Source: Pratylenchus scribneri (Eukaryota; Nematoda; Chromadorea; Rhabditida; Pratylenchidae). Taken from it: DNA of 64,000 nt. The position numbers were made by a program, and so were the translations under genes. The stretch's first letter is position 1. Every line of letters starts with the position of its first letter. Below the pieces are notes generated by a model. The model was not told the origin of the DNA. It saw only the letters and a list, made by a program, of their open reading frames with translations, and did no database searches. The DNA is taken from NCBI GenBank assembly GCA_030063045.1, contig JAQSEB010000010.1, forward strand, positions 2,969,501-3,033,500, written 5' to 3'. Shown piece after piece: positions 1 through 12,979 of this stretch.

Positions 1-3000
1 ATTGGCCAATGTCGCCAACAATGTGACCAATTTGGCATTGGCCAATCAGTGGATATTGATGCCACCAGCACTCAAATGGACCAATTGCATCAAAGGCACG
101 CACAATTGCAAAAATTGCAATCCGGAATTGGAGAATGCTCCGTTGGAGTGCAACAAGCCATTGGCGAAGGAATGGAACTTTGCCAACGGCTGGGCTCAGA
201 AGAGGAACAAACATTTGTGCAACAAAATTTGGCCGCACTCCAAGCACAATGGGACGCATTTTTGGCACATCATTCCCAATTGAGTGGATCATTGAATGTG
301 GCAATAGATCAGGTTGGTGGTCTTTTGGCAAATATTAATAAAATTAACCAATTTTCAGTCCCTTCAATTCCATGGCCTTCTCCAACAATTGGCCACATTT
401 TTGACTCAAAAAGAATCAGAATGTGCCAACATTTTGTTTGGCACAAATGATGGAAATGTTCAAAGTCCACAAACGGTCGAAGCAATCAGTGAAAATTTGC
501 AAATTGTGGATTCAATTCGAAGAGAATTGGACGATGCCATTTTGAGAAGAGAACAATTGAATCAAATGGGCGCTGAATTGTGCGCACAACCTGGTAATGC
601 ATTTTATTTTGAATCCATTTGTTTTTCAAAATTGAAATACCAAAAACAAACTTCCAAATTTTATCATTTTTGGATTTGTTCTTTTATTCAATATTACCTC
701 AAATTCCAATTAGTTTTAAAACCAAATTTATTAGTTCAGAAAGAATTGTATTTAATCACATTAGATTCCGGAAATAATTTATTTCATCGGTTAGATTCCT
801 GCTGTAATTCTTATTTATTCTGATTTAACTTTCAAGGCATCTCATCAGTTTCTCTTTTATTTGATTGAAGGGAGAGAAGTACGGTAGGCATATCAAAAGA
901 GGGCGAGGTCTCTAAATGCATTGATGGATGCCTAGGGCAGAAAAACATTAACCATTTATTCCTTTCAATTCAACTAAAATCTAAAATGTCTTTTTAATTC
1001 TGACGCAACGCAATACAAAAATAATTTATTTTATCAAATAATATCGTAGTGCATCTTTTTTAACTTCGATAAATTTATTTTTATTTCCATTTTCCTTTAA
1101 GGTGCTTTAGCCACAGCCACCTCCATTCGGCAACCTTTGATGGAATTAAACCAACGTTGGAATCGTTTATATTCCCAATTGGGCGACCAACAACATCGTT
1201 TGGAGCGTTCCCTACTTGACATGGGCCAATTCGCACAAGCCCATGGCCAAATGCTCTCTTGGATGGACAAGACAGAGGCCACATTGGCCGGCATTTATCC
1301 AAATCCGGGTGGTGGCCTAAAACATGTGGAAATTGAAATGTGCAAATTGAGGGTACTCCAAAATGACATTCAAGCCCATCAGCCCAGCTATGAGGCCATT
1401 TTGGCCACTGGCCGTCAAATGTTACGTCAACAACCAGAAGCACAACAATCCACCACGCAAACAATGTTGGAGGAAATGGCCCAAAAATGGGCCAAATTAT
1501 GTCAAAAATCCGAACAACTTTGGGCCAATTTGGAGCGAGCTAGGGTTGAGGCTGCCTCCCGTGGCAATGATTTGGAAAAATGGCAAATTTGGTTGGCCGA
1601 TTTGTTGGCCGAATTGAGGTCGAATCGCCCGATTGGCGGATTATCCGAAACAGCCGCATCCCAATTGGATGAATTCCGCGTTGTGCGAGCCGATGTGGAA
1701 CAGAGGCGTCCGGAAATGGAGGAATTATTGAGGAAATTGGGCGAAAATGATGGAACGGAAAAAGATGAATTAACAATGGCACAATTTGAGAAATTAAAAG
1801 GGGATTGGGCAATTGTGCAGGAAAAATTGGTGGAAAGAGAAAAACGGCTTCGTCAAGCATTGGAGGATGCATTGGAATTGGCCAAAGGAATGCAGGAAAT
1901 ACAAGATTGGTTGCAAGAGGCAGAACAACATTTGGCAATGTGTCCACAAATATCAAAATTGGTTGGACCATTGGAGGAACAATTGGCCATTCACCGGCAA
2001 TTCAATGAAGAAGTGCAGAGAAAAAGTCAATTAATGAAGGAATTAAACAACAAAGGAATTAGAATGCAATTGAGTTGCGAAAAGAAGGACGCAATTCCAA
2101 TGAAAAATCGATTGGTTTCGTTGAAACATCGAACGGATAAATTACAACAAAAAAGCCAAGAAAGATTGAGAATATTGACAAATGCATTGGAGGAATCCAA
2201 ACATTTCTTTGGGTCGAGGAAAGAATTGCTGGATTGGATTGAGGAACAACAAAATTGGCTACAGGAAAAGGAGGCCGAAAAAATGGGAACTGGGGAAAGA
2301 ATTCGGGAATTATTGGATGAGCATAAACGGCGATTGATGGAACAAATTCAACGAAGAGGAGGACATTATGAGGACACACGGTAATCATAATCATGGGATT
2401 ATAAATGGAATATTTTAAATAAATTTAATTATTTTTTTAATATTTACTGATTTTAACTTAATCTTAACCAATTTTCACCTTTGCAGACTTCGCGGCGATG
2501 CCCTCGGTGAATTTGCGCCCCCAGGCGAAAAGCGTCAAATTGACGATTCCAACGAGGAATTACACCAGAAATGGACGGATTTGGGCAAAAGGGCATTGCG
2601 AAGGCAACGTTCCTTGGAGGAGGCCCTAATTCAGAGTGGCCAATTCGAAGAAGTGTTGGCCGAATTGTTGGAATGGTTGGGCACAAAATTACCACATTTG
2701 GAAGCGGAAGTGCAATCGCCGAACTATTTTGGTCATTTTTTTGATATTTTTGGGCATTGTGGAATTATTTTGTTTAGGGGATATTGACACCGTGAATACT
2801 TTAATGAGAGAACATTTTGCGGTGGTTGAACAGGCAGAGGCACGAAAAGGAAATGTACAAAATGTGGAGGAAAGGGCAAAGGGGATATTGGCCAATGAAA
2901 AGGCTGGGGACCCGGAAGAGTTGAAGGCATTGGCCGAAAAAACGGCACAAATGAATGATCAATGGGAAAGATTGGAGAAGGCAATTGCCGAACAGGTGAA

Positions 3001-6000
3001 GTAGAAATCCATTAACAAAATAAATAATTATTTTTATAGGATAAAAGATTTACAGCGGCATTGAAAAAGGCAGTGGATTTGTCGGAAATGATGTAAGCAA
3101 TTTAAATACAATCTAATAAGGAGATTAGGGTCGTTTATAAAAATATTAGTAAGTAAGCTATCTAATTGTTAGAATAATATTTAATTTATTAATTTGCATT
3201 ATTATAATTAAAAGATTAATGGCAACCATTATTTGGGAACAGCCCAATTTAATGCCACTTAAGTACACTAAAATAACTCATTAAAGACTGAACCACTTTG
3301 AATGAATTTACTATCAAATTAAAGAGCAGACTATTTTCTATCTGATTAAATTAATTTTTTTAAATTGGTTCAGAATTTATGAATTTATTCCCAAAAACTT
3401 TTACAATGTCCTTTACCATGGGATTAACAAAAATTTTCAGTGATTTTTGGATATATAATTTTACAATTTATGAACCCAATTTAGGTAATTAATTTAAATA
3501 GATAGTCAGCACTCTGCTCTTTAATTTGATACAAAAAAAAATTTCAAAATTGATCCACTTTTTAACGAATTATTATAAACGATAAGTTTGGGCATAACCC
3601 AATCATTTTCAATTTCTCTCACTTTTAAATAACAAATTCATAATAAAAACAAATAGGCATGATTTGGGCTCCGGTCTGCAAGAAATCGAAGGCCAAATTC
3701 GCCGTTTGGCATTGCCTTGGGATGAGCCCGGCGTTTTGGCTGAACAGGAAAAGTTGGAAAAATTGCGTGTCGATTTCCATCATCGACAGCCAGAATTGGA
3801 AAAAGTTTTGGAATTGGCCCGTGAAGTGCAATCAAAAGCACATCCTCGGGCAGAATCACCAATGCGGGATTTGATCCGTGGAATTGGTAATCGATGGGAA
3901 GTTGTGGAACAATTGATGAGGGAAAAGGGCGAAAAGTTGAAAAATCGATTGGAGGAAATTCGGCAACATGAAAGAAAAATGGACGAATTGTTGGGTTTTG
4001 TTGAGGAAAAGCAGGGCCAACTGGATTTTATGCGAGATTATAAAGATGAAGGGCAATTGGCCAGGTTGAATACATTCATGGAGGAGGAAAGAATGTTCAG
4101 GTGAGAAAAGTGGCCAAATTATTTTGGAAATATTTGATCAAATTTAGGACTGATTTACAACAAAGGCAGCCAGAATTGGAAGAAGTATTAAAAATGGCCG
4201 GCAAAAGACAATCATTTGGAGGCGGCATTTCGGCCCAACTTCCATCAATAAAAGAAGGGGAAGAAGCCGATGAATTAATGGACAAATCAACAATTTCCGA
4301 CAAAAGTCCATACAAAAGAAGGGATAGTGCCCAAGGCCAAGGCCAATTGAGTCCAACAAAAAGGGCTGGTTCAAAAATGAAATTGAATGAAAAATCGGCA
4401 TCCCAAATGAATTTGGACCAAACAAAGAGTCCATCGACTGGCAGCACGCCAAGAGTCAAAAGGAAAAGTGAACAATTGGGCGATGGATGGAAAAAGTTGT
4501 GGGCCGATTTGATCCAATATGGGGAACATTTACGGGAGAGGAAGGCATACTTGGATGAAATGGAACGGCTCAAAGGCTTCACATTTGAGGTAAATTAACA
4601 ATTTATTTCTTACTTTTATTGGCACATTTATTCATAATAGGAGGATAAACAGGGAAATATTTCGATGGCTATCTAATATTTTAGGCAAAATATACCCGTA
4701 AATGCTCTTTTAAATCCTCACTCTCGATTTTGATAGTGGGAACTTTAAAAATAAATTTTTATTCCATTTTTATTCCCTAAAAGGCTCTACAAAAATTGTT
4801 TTGATTTGTTCTAAAATGTTCACAAAATATGGTGTTTGAACTTTTCTTAATTTTTAAGGGGCTATATATAAAAATAATTCCCTATAAGCTATTAAAAGAT
4901 TATTTATGTAATATTTTTATAATAACCGATATATAAAGAGTCAATTTCTTGATTTTTTTTCATTATTTATAAATTGATTAAGGAATGGCGTGAACGTTAC
5001 TTGGCCTGGAATGACCATGGCAAGGCCCGAGTCTCGGATCTATTTCGAAGAATTGACAAAACTGGCACTGGAATGGTCCCCAGAAAATTGTTCATTGATG
5101 GCATTTTGGCCTCAAAATTCCCAACAACCGAATTGGAAATGGGCAAAGTGGCCGACGAATTTGACAAAGGCGATGGCCTCATTTCGGCAAGGGAATTCAT
5201 GAATGCATTGAGATATGACCCGAAGAAAATGAGAGGAAGGAATGAGGCCAAAACTGAAACTGAACGAATTCATGAGGAAATTGCCAGAGAAAATGCCAGA
5301 TGTACTTGTGCCCATCGATTCCCAATTCATCATATTAGCACGGAGAAGGATCGGGTAAGGAAAGAATAAGGAGAAAATGAGTTCATTATTTTTATTCATA
5401 ATGGAAATTTGAAACATTTTTTGATAAAAATGACCGAAAATTAACTAAAAAATTGCAGGTCCAATATGGCTTTGGTTTTGGTGGTTCAATGAAGAGGATG
5501 GTCCGAATATTGCGAAGCACTGTGATGGTTCGGGTTGGCGGCGGTTGGGAAGCGTTGGATGGATTTTTGGCCAAACATGATCCATGCCGGGCAAAGGTAA
5601 AAGTCAATTTGATTTTTTTGACTTAGGGAATTGGTTTACTGATTTATTTTGACATTTTATTCTAATTTTAGGGTCGAATCAACGTTGATTTATTGCCACT
5701 GATGCCGGAAGGGCATTTAGGCCCGCATGGGGCACACATTGATCGAATCGCAGAATTCCATGTGAGAAGGAAGGATTCGGCCAGTTCATCGGTGGCAAGT
5801 GCTTCATCGACACATCAACAACAACAAGCAGTGGAAAGACTTCTTGGATATAGTCCAGGACAGCCTGGGCCAATTATGAAGGTAAAATAATTGGCAAGGG
5901 ACTTATTTTTTTTTGACATTTTGATCAAAATTAAATAGGTAAATGATCATTTAATTTAAATAATATTTTTCCTAATTTCAATTCATAATAAAACCCAAAA

Positions 6001-7242
6001 TTATAATCTAATTTTATTTTGAATTCAGCTTCGTGAAAAGACAGAACGATCAATGCCAATGTTCAAACGGCCATTGGCGCAGGGCTCAAATGGATCTGCA
6101 GCTTCCATTGCCGGAACAAGTGCTGCCATTGGACAACATCAACGACGAGGCAGCGATCATTCCATAATTGGTAAATTAAAAGAATGATTTTTTTTTGATT
6201 TTTGGATTAATTTAATTGTGAAAGTTTTATTAATTTTAATGATTTATGAAGAATTTATGACCATTTTAAATTCCACAGATTAAAAATTTATTTAATAATT
6301 TTTATATCAATAGAGAGAGAATTTTCTACTCTACAAAACCATACACCAAAATCATCAAAATCGGTTCAATCCTTGATGAGTTATAAGCTTTTAAAAACAT
6401 TGAATTTATTATTTGATTTTTGATTTAAGAAGGGGATTTGCTAGGTGAAGATGAAGAATGCCTCAGTCAGGGCATGCTGATTCGCTCTCTCTCATTGATT
6501 AAAGGAAAGTGAAAGTACGGTATGGAAAGTACGGTAGCCAGAGCTCCCTTCGCCCTTCCTCTTCACAATCAGCAGCAAAAGAATATGCCTCTAGGGCAAA
6601 TCACTTATATTTCTCCCTTACCTTTCCATTTGTACAGTAATTGATGAGAAGTGACCAATTTGGCCTCACAAATTTGAACACTCATAACTTCCTTCAATCC
6701 TAACCAATTTTAATAATCTTGATATGGTTTTGTAGATCAGAAAATTCTCTATCTTTTGATACTTGAAGGCTCATTTAAATTAGTAAATATATTTTAAAGT
6801 TTGATAATTATCAAAATTTAACTAAATATATATATTCCTCTTTTCAGATGACATTTATGGTTCATCCAGAATTCCACGTGCCGCCGGTGGCTCTCGACTC
6901 GGCTCCGACCTTGGTTCAAATCCATCTCGACCGGCTAGCCGTGGTTCTGATGTTGGCTCTGATTTTGGGGCCAGCACCGGTTCTGGCACTCGAATTCCCT
7001 CGTACAGAGCACAAAAAGGCGTCAGATTTGCCGGAATCCAGTGGGTTTTTTTAGATATTTAAAGAAATATTTTAAAATAAATATTTAATATCCCCGGTAC
7101 TCTTTTCGGGCCATCCTTTCTCTCACAAATCTAAAAAAACCTAAACTAACTTTGGACTAATAAAATAAGAATATTTTTAAAAAATTTCAGAAGCAGTGGA
7201 GGCAGTGGACGGGAGACGCCTTCGGCCGGCTCTGACCAATGA
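1..7242 (+). CDS. vab-10: Spectraplakin (VAB-10/MACF/dystonin type), C-terminal part, 5' end outside window
   Basis: Giant cytolinker joining actin, intermediate filaments and microtubules; only the last 1444 residues are here. Exons joined by phase: 1-312, 359-593, 1102-2380, 2487-2731, 2778-2995, 3040-3092, 3657-4100, 4148-4589, 4983-5354, 5459-5596, 5672-5881, 6029-6170, 6848-7040, 7191-7242 (TGA). The first eight exons encode long helical, Gln/Glu/Leu-rich spectrin repeats, including the typical GDIDTVNTL repeat start at the 2731/2778 junction and a non-helical Ser/Lys-rich insert at about 4200-4480. Next come an EF-hand pair (about 5010-5220) and a GAS2 domain (about 5300-5700: [34 protein letters not shown]). 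The tail is Gly/Ser/Arg-rich and carries two EB1-binding SxIP-type motifs, SRIP and TRIP (about 6860 and 6990). This order identifies the microtubule-binding C-terminus of the long B-type spectraplakin. The domain order leaves little doubt about the family; individual small exons are less certain. Confidence 0.93.
826..960. repeat. Fragment of the AGTACGGTA repeat family in a spectraplakin intron
   Basis: The 508-bp intron 594-1101 holds a segment with GAAGTACGGTAGGCAT, a pyrimidine-rich TTTCTCTTTTATTT run and the word GCCTAGGGCA. The same combination recurs in the full-length copies near 6.3, 13.0 and 52.0 kb. The terminal arms are missing, so this looks like an internal remnant. Confidence 0.5.
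3285..3570. repeat. Foldback repeat inside spectraplakin intron
   Basis: The 564-bp intron 3093-3656 contains an imperfect inverted repeat. Positions about 3285-3355 (with ATCAAATTAAAGAGCAGA) pair with about 3487-3570 (TCTGCTCTTTAATTTGAT). The match may extend outwards to about 3230 and 3605. It resembles a decayed MITE. No terminal duplication is clear. Confidence 0.6.
5010..5220 (+). other. EF-hand pair of the spectraplakin, loops degenerate
   Basis: This segment encodes the two EF-hands that precede the GAS2 domain. The first loop reads [12 protein letters not shown]: positions 3 and 5 are Thr and position 12 is Leu instead of Glu/Asp. The second loop, [11 protein letters not shown], is one residue shorter than the canonical 12. 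Both should bind calcium poorly or not at all. The fold and its contact with GAS2 are probably kept, since the surrounding hydrophobic positions match the family. Confidence 0.7.
6305..6762. mobile_element. Palindromic MITE-like element, copy 1 (spectraplakin intron)
   Basis: This element of about 458 bp lies in the intron between exons 6029-6170 and 6848-7040. The left end (GAATTTTCTACTCTACAAAAC) and right end (GTTTTGTAGATCAGAAAATTC) are inverted repeats. Each continues inward for about 90 bp through the words AATCGGTTCAATCCTTGATGAG and its diverged complement. The centre carries AGTACGGTA twice and GC-richer sequence. It has no ORF. A target-site duplication could not be fixed because both flanks are AT-rich. 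Confidence 0.7.
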
Positions 7243-7247
7243 TTTTG

Positions 7248-7253
7248 AATAAA
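7248..7253 (+). terminator. Candidate poly(A) signal of the spectraplakin gene
   Basis: AATAAA begins six bases after the TGA stop. It would give an unusually short 3' UTR, and other AT-rich candidates follow downstream, so the site actually used is not certain. Confidence 0.35.
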
Positions 7254-10200
7254 ATTCTGTGGATTCCATTTTTATAATATTCATTTTGAAGCCATTTCCA
7301 TATAAAGACATTGTCTTTGTTTTCACATAATTTGTGCCTTTTTATTTTATTTATTCTCAAATTTTGTATAGGCAATATTCGGGGCACACTTTTGCCTTAT
7401 TCAGTGATTATTCTCTCTTCTAAATAATTATTTATTCAATTTGCCTTACTGCACAATTTTATATATTTTTATTTTTATTCATCATTAAAATATTTTCAAC
7501 ATTATTTAATATTTTTTCCCATTTTTTGTCGATAAAATTGTATTCAATTTATGCAATTTTTATTTTTTTTTTTTTGCTCATTTTATTGGAAAAATAAATT
7601 GTCAGGAAATTGAAGATTTGGTCGCAGAATTATTCCCCAAAACATTTTTAGGGGAATTGTCGAATAAAAAAAAAAGTCTAAAACTCATTAGTCCAATTTG
7701 TTTTGGGTGTAAAAATCAAATGCAGCTCCCAATAAAAAAACTTGCTTATTGATATTGAGTACAAATACAAAGAGAATGCGCAATATAAGGAAATGATCAA
7801 TTGCACGGACCATATATGGCCAGCATTTTATCATTGCTTTTTTGATATTAAATCTCGGCTAAATAAAACATTTAGTCTATCCATTAAATTTATTCACCTC
7901 ATCATCAAAAAAACGAGTAAACTATTTCGATGAAATGCAATATTGGATTTTGGACTGTTTTAGCCAAATATTTATGACATCCAATTTTGTTAATTATTTT
8001 AACCATTTTCCAAGAAAAATGCACAAATGATGGAACTCTACCCTAAATTATTATTCTCACAAAATATTCTACACCGAAAATGTCGCCAAAAAAACAACAA
8101 AAATGTACTAAACTTGTTTTGCCTTTTGCACATTCCCCAAGCCATATACCCATACCCATCAAGCATTCCCCATTTGCCCCTGGGCAATTTTGGGTGTGTC
8201 CATCAAAAATAATATTGCGCCGCGCAACCAATTCCCATCCCAGTCCTACCCCCTACCCCCCTCCCCTCCCCCATATCAGTTTTGTCCGACGAAAGTTTAT
8301 TTAAGAATTTCCCGTGTTTTTCACAATATATGTTGCCATCAATCTATCCATCAGAGTATGAGCATATTTATTAGAGACTTATTAAATTTATTTTTAATTA
8401 TTTGCTCACAAATCTGATTTTTTATTTAATTCAATTCTCATTTATTATCCACAAAATTTTAATCTTTTCCATAAATTATGGGAATTATCCTTGTAAAATA
8501 AAATGAAATGCAACTAAAATTGTAATTAAAAAATTAAAACAATCACAAATTGATGAGAATTTCATTTCTATTTTGATTTTTGCTGTTCATAATTTGGCTT
8601 TGGTTCATTCAATGCCCAATGACCAATTCAAGCGTAAAATTCAAAATATATCCGTGCCAAATAAAAACATTCGCAAATTTCGAAAAACAAAAATTTAATT
8701 TTGGAAAGGTGGATTAGGGTCGAATTTGGGTTGTTCCGAACGAATATGCAAATCCACACAATTTTCCCGTACAAAACAATATTCAACCCGTGCTTTTGAT
8801 CATTTTGTCATTCAACAAAACAAATTTGTTTTTATTCCCAAAAATTTGGGTTTGGTTCAGCTCAACTATCTAATTCGCCGCTATATTCCCTTGTAAATTT
8901 TGACACCTTTTCTGGCTAACTAAAAATTGGAGAGAAAAAATGAATAGATGGAACATTTTTCATTGGCCAAATAAATAAATAAAATATAAGACAATTTGCA
9001 GAGTATAATAGAAAAATAAAAAACATTGCTTTCTTTCAACAATGAGAATGACCTTTTCCTAAACCTTTGGTAAAATGGCCCTGGGATAATAACAAAGAAA
9101 CAAAAAAAAGGCATATTTAGATCCTCCATCCATTCAATTTATGTTGCTCCTTTTCATAATTTAATAGTAAAAAATGTTGGCAAATTTATGGCCCAGCACC
9201 CAATAATATTTTGCAGGAATAAACAGAGCAGTAAATTCTCGTAAAATTTCCTCACCAACTTTTTCCATTTTCCCTCTTCGGGAATGTTTGCCCATGGAAA
9301 AAATGTGTGTTACCCCCAACCACCCATCCATCCACCCATTCTTTCCCACTGAATATGGCCGCGCCGTCTTTGAATGTGCAGCAGCAAATGAGGGGGAGAA
9401 GGGGGCCAAGAAAAATAATAATAATGGAAAAATATATTCGCGCGCAATATGTACAAAATTGTTCGGCGCATTTCCTTTTCCCTCTCTCCTTTAGTTGGCG
9501 CTATTTATTTCCGCCAGTTGCTGTCAAGGAGGGTCCCATATTGCGCAAATATGGCAGTGAGTCAATCGTAGATTTTTTACTTGAGTGGTGAAATTGGGTA
9601 TTAGAAGAGGAAAATTTTAATTTGACTCTTGACTTGAATTCAATCAAAATTAGCCCTGAGGGTATTACGAGATTTTAGCCTGAGGGGTTGAACTATTTTT
9701 AGATCAATGGTGGCCAAGTTTTGGGCATCCCTTTAACATTTTCCAACATTCAATTCTACCTTTTTTTGCCTTCTCGAATTTTATCATCTTTTTGACTCGG
9801 GATGGAAATTGTGTCCATATTTTAAAAGATGGAATTCCCTTCCAAAACCAAATAAAATTTCTCCAAATTTAGTGTAAATTTTGACACCCCCACCCAATTC
9901 TGTCACTAATAAGAGGGTAATGGGTTGAGAGTTGCCACTTTGTAAAAAAAGAAAATTGTGGCGAAAGGCCGGGGCAAACATAAAAAAAGTGAAAGGAAAT
10001 CTTGTCTTTTTTGAATCATTCTGAGGCAAAACACCCAAATAGATTGCGCATTTTAATATTCTTCCAAATGATGGCATAGAATTTTAGGCCTTTGCCTTTC
10101 AGTTGATCTAATATCGTTCCAGTTCCAGCTCAAATCAATGTTTTTCTTAATTTCCCCGAATTTCCATTTCATTTTATTTCCAAATATTCCCAGAATTTTG

Positions 10201-11675
10201 CTCACTTTTTTCTTTGAAACAGTTAACGAAAGTGATGCGCAAAAGCCAATGAATGTGTCCTTTCCATCCACCCTCATCATTTTTATTTGTTTTATTTTGA
10301 AAAGGGAAAAAGCGTGAAGCTGGATCTGTTACTGAATCAGCTGAAATATGGGTGATCAGTGAAATTAAGCTAAGTAAAAGGAAAAGGGCGCGTGGAATTT
10401 CTCACCGCCAATTTTACGATTTGTTGATCCTTTTCACCTTCCTCCTAAATCTGGATTTCATTCCGCTGGATTTCATTCCGGTGAATTTTACGTCACAAAA
10501 CGGTGACTTATTATTTAGAATGGGGGCAAAAGTGCATTGAGAAATGATAGATGGACCACATATAAATGGGATTAAATTAATAGACGCCATTATTTTTTGC
10601 CAAATCCTCCATTCCGTTTCTTTTTGACCCTTGGCTATTTTGCGAAATAAATTAAGCAAAATTCTTGTCAATATTCGCACCCCACCACCATTCTCTCTAT
10701 TAAATTAATGCGCCCACAGCGATCAAATCGGATTTGCTTACGTCACATTTTTGGTGTTGATGACGATGGATTACCCACCCAAAATCCTCCTCGCCGTAAA
10801 TTTGCCACTTTCTCTGTCATTTTTGTTAAATATTCCGATTTATTTTTCTGGACTCGATTCAGATTTATTGTTGACAAAATTCACAACCAATATTTGAATA
10901 TTTTATTCTATAAATTTTATTATTTTATTATTCAAATCTGCCTCCATCAATGTTTTCCATGGTTTTTCTTTGATTTTTGCCCTATGGAAATTATCCCCTG
11001 ACAAAAGTCAACCATATCCTTTTTTGTCTTTCTTCCACAAATATATTATATCAACAAATTTTGCCCAAAAAAGGAGGGAGACCTCACACATTTTCTCCCA
11101 AAAATTTATCAAAACATTCAAATCTACTTTATTCCCCTTTTAATAATATCCCCAGTGGTTTATATATACTCGCTCATAATATAAATAAAATATTACAAAA
11201 TTGAGACCCAATTCCAATTATTATTTTCTATTTCCTTTAATAAATTTCAAAATATCCAACCAACAATTTAATTTATTAGTAATTCGTCAAAATTGGCTGA
11301 ATGAATCACAAAATTCATTGGAATGTATTATACCAAAATTTGCCAAATTATTTTCCCTTTTCTCATAATTTTATTCCCTTTTAAGGTACACAAAATTTCA
11401 CCAAATTCCAAAATTAATTTAATTATGCCTTCCAAAAATTAATTCATTATATTAAATTTGCGTGTCGTCTCCTAAATCCTCGACCTATTCATTTTTTCAA
11501 TTATTACGGATAAGCAAATGCAAAATCACTGTATAAAAATAGCTGCTGAAAGGTGGGCGGACATTTGGCCAAAAACGTTCCTTTTTGCAATCAACCAACT
11601 TCATTCATTTCATTCATTTTTGTATTTGTTTATTATGAGCTAATTTTAGCCCATTCTTGCATTTTTTATGACCGG
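7254..11675. other. Intergenic, no gene recognised
   Basis: AT-rich sequence with only short, overlapping, compositionally random ORFs. Some GC-richer islands (about 8140-8290 and 9290-9560) are low-complexity C/A-rich and show no protein family. I found no tRNA A/B boxes or splice-consistent exon chains on either strand. Confidence 0.6.
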
Positions 11676-11679
11676 GTGT

Positions 11680-12088
11680 CAAAAATTGCGGTCGGTAATG
11701 TTTGAGCGCCGCACGTTTGAGCGCCAGCGACTTTGACGAGTCATAACTCAGCGAAAAAGAAACCATTTGAGACAATCTTGGTATCATTGGATAGAGCTAA
11801 TCAAACTCTATTAAATGACATATAGCAATTTATGAAAAGTTAAATATCCTCTTAATTGCAAGCTTCTAAGTAAGAAAAAGCGCCTTGCATTAACTTTTTC
11901 GACTTTAAGTCACTTAAATTTTCATTTATCAAAAAAGTTTTATCCACTATTCAATAGAGCTTGAATAGCTCTATCCAATGATACCAAGATTGTCTCAAAT
12001 GGTTTCTTCTTTGCTGAGTTATGACTCGTCAAAGTCGCTGGCGCTCAAACGTGCGGCGCTCAAACGTTCTGGCCCGCAAAAATTGATA
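11680..12088. mobile_element. Foldback element with ~130-bp inverted arms
   Basis: Left arm about 11680-11815 and right arm about 11948-12088 are near-perfect inverted copies. Both carry GAGCGCCGCACGTTTGAGCG, CTTTGACGAGTCATAACTCA and AATCTTGGTATCATTGGATA, or their complements. The spacer of about 130 bp is AT-rich. The outer ends are GC-rich and contrast with the flanks. There is no ORF, so it is probably a non-autonomous DNA transposon or another foldback element. Confidence 0.8.
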
Positions 12089-12979
12089 TCGGATTTATCT
12101 TTAATTTCTATCTCTGGAAAATCATGGCTCCGAATTAAAATTGTTGCTGCCTTCCCCTCTCCACATTAAAAGCATTAAGTTTAAAGAATGTAGTTTATAC
12201 CAAATTGGTCATATTCAAACCATTGAAGGCAAAATCCATATCCACTAGATTTTTGGACAAACTCATTGACCTATTTTTCTTTCCAAAAATGATCAAAGCT
12301 TATGTCAAATATTTGTTTTTTCATCCAATTAAGCAATAAAAATTTTGCCAAATTGACTTTTTGCCCTGGCTAATAATGAATTGTCCCCTAATAAATGCCA
12401 CATTCCTATTTCGCCCCATCATCAATTGTAATTCATTTGTAATTTATCTAAATTGGCTGATTCATAAATCATTAGGGGAAATCAAAATTGCCTCCATCAA
12501 AATGGTCCAATCCTTCTAATTAATTCTATAGCCTTCCTTTTTAATTCATCCAAAATGATTAAATTGTTTAGAGCATTAAGAATTATTTTAAAGACTAACT
12601 AAGGTGAATTAAAATTTGAGATATTTTCTCCAAACAAACAAAAAATGCGACAATATTATTGTTGAAAAATTTACATAATAAAGTACGTCAAAATCTGCGC
12701 AATTTGATTCCCTCACAGTGGCGCCCTCCTCTTCCATTTTTTCAAATGTTTGCAATTATTTCCTAGCTTTGTTCATTTTTTAGAAGTGCACAATTCAATC
12801 CAATTTGAGGAATATTTCTCTATTATTCGCAATGGGCCAAAATTTGAAATTTATTAATTTTAAAAATATCAGAAATTTTGGACATTTCATTTTTACTAGG
12901 GAGTAAAAAAAATATGGCCATTTTAAAGCTTAAATAATTTATTCAGATTAAAAATTTAATACAATATTTTTTATATAAA
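12089..12979. other. Intergenic, nothing recognised
   Basis: AT-rich DNA between two inverted-repeat elements. No ORF, RNA gene or repeat could be supported. Confidence 0.5.

Noticed and set aside
1540..1971. 143-codon minus-strand ORF inside the spectraplakin
   Set aside because: It is a shadow of the long spectrin-repeat exon, whose homology is clear on the plus strand.
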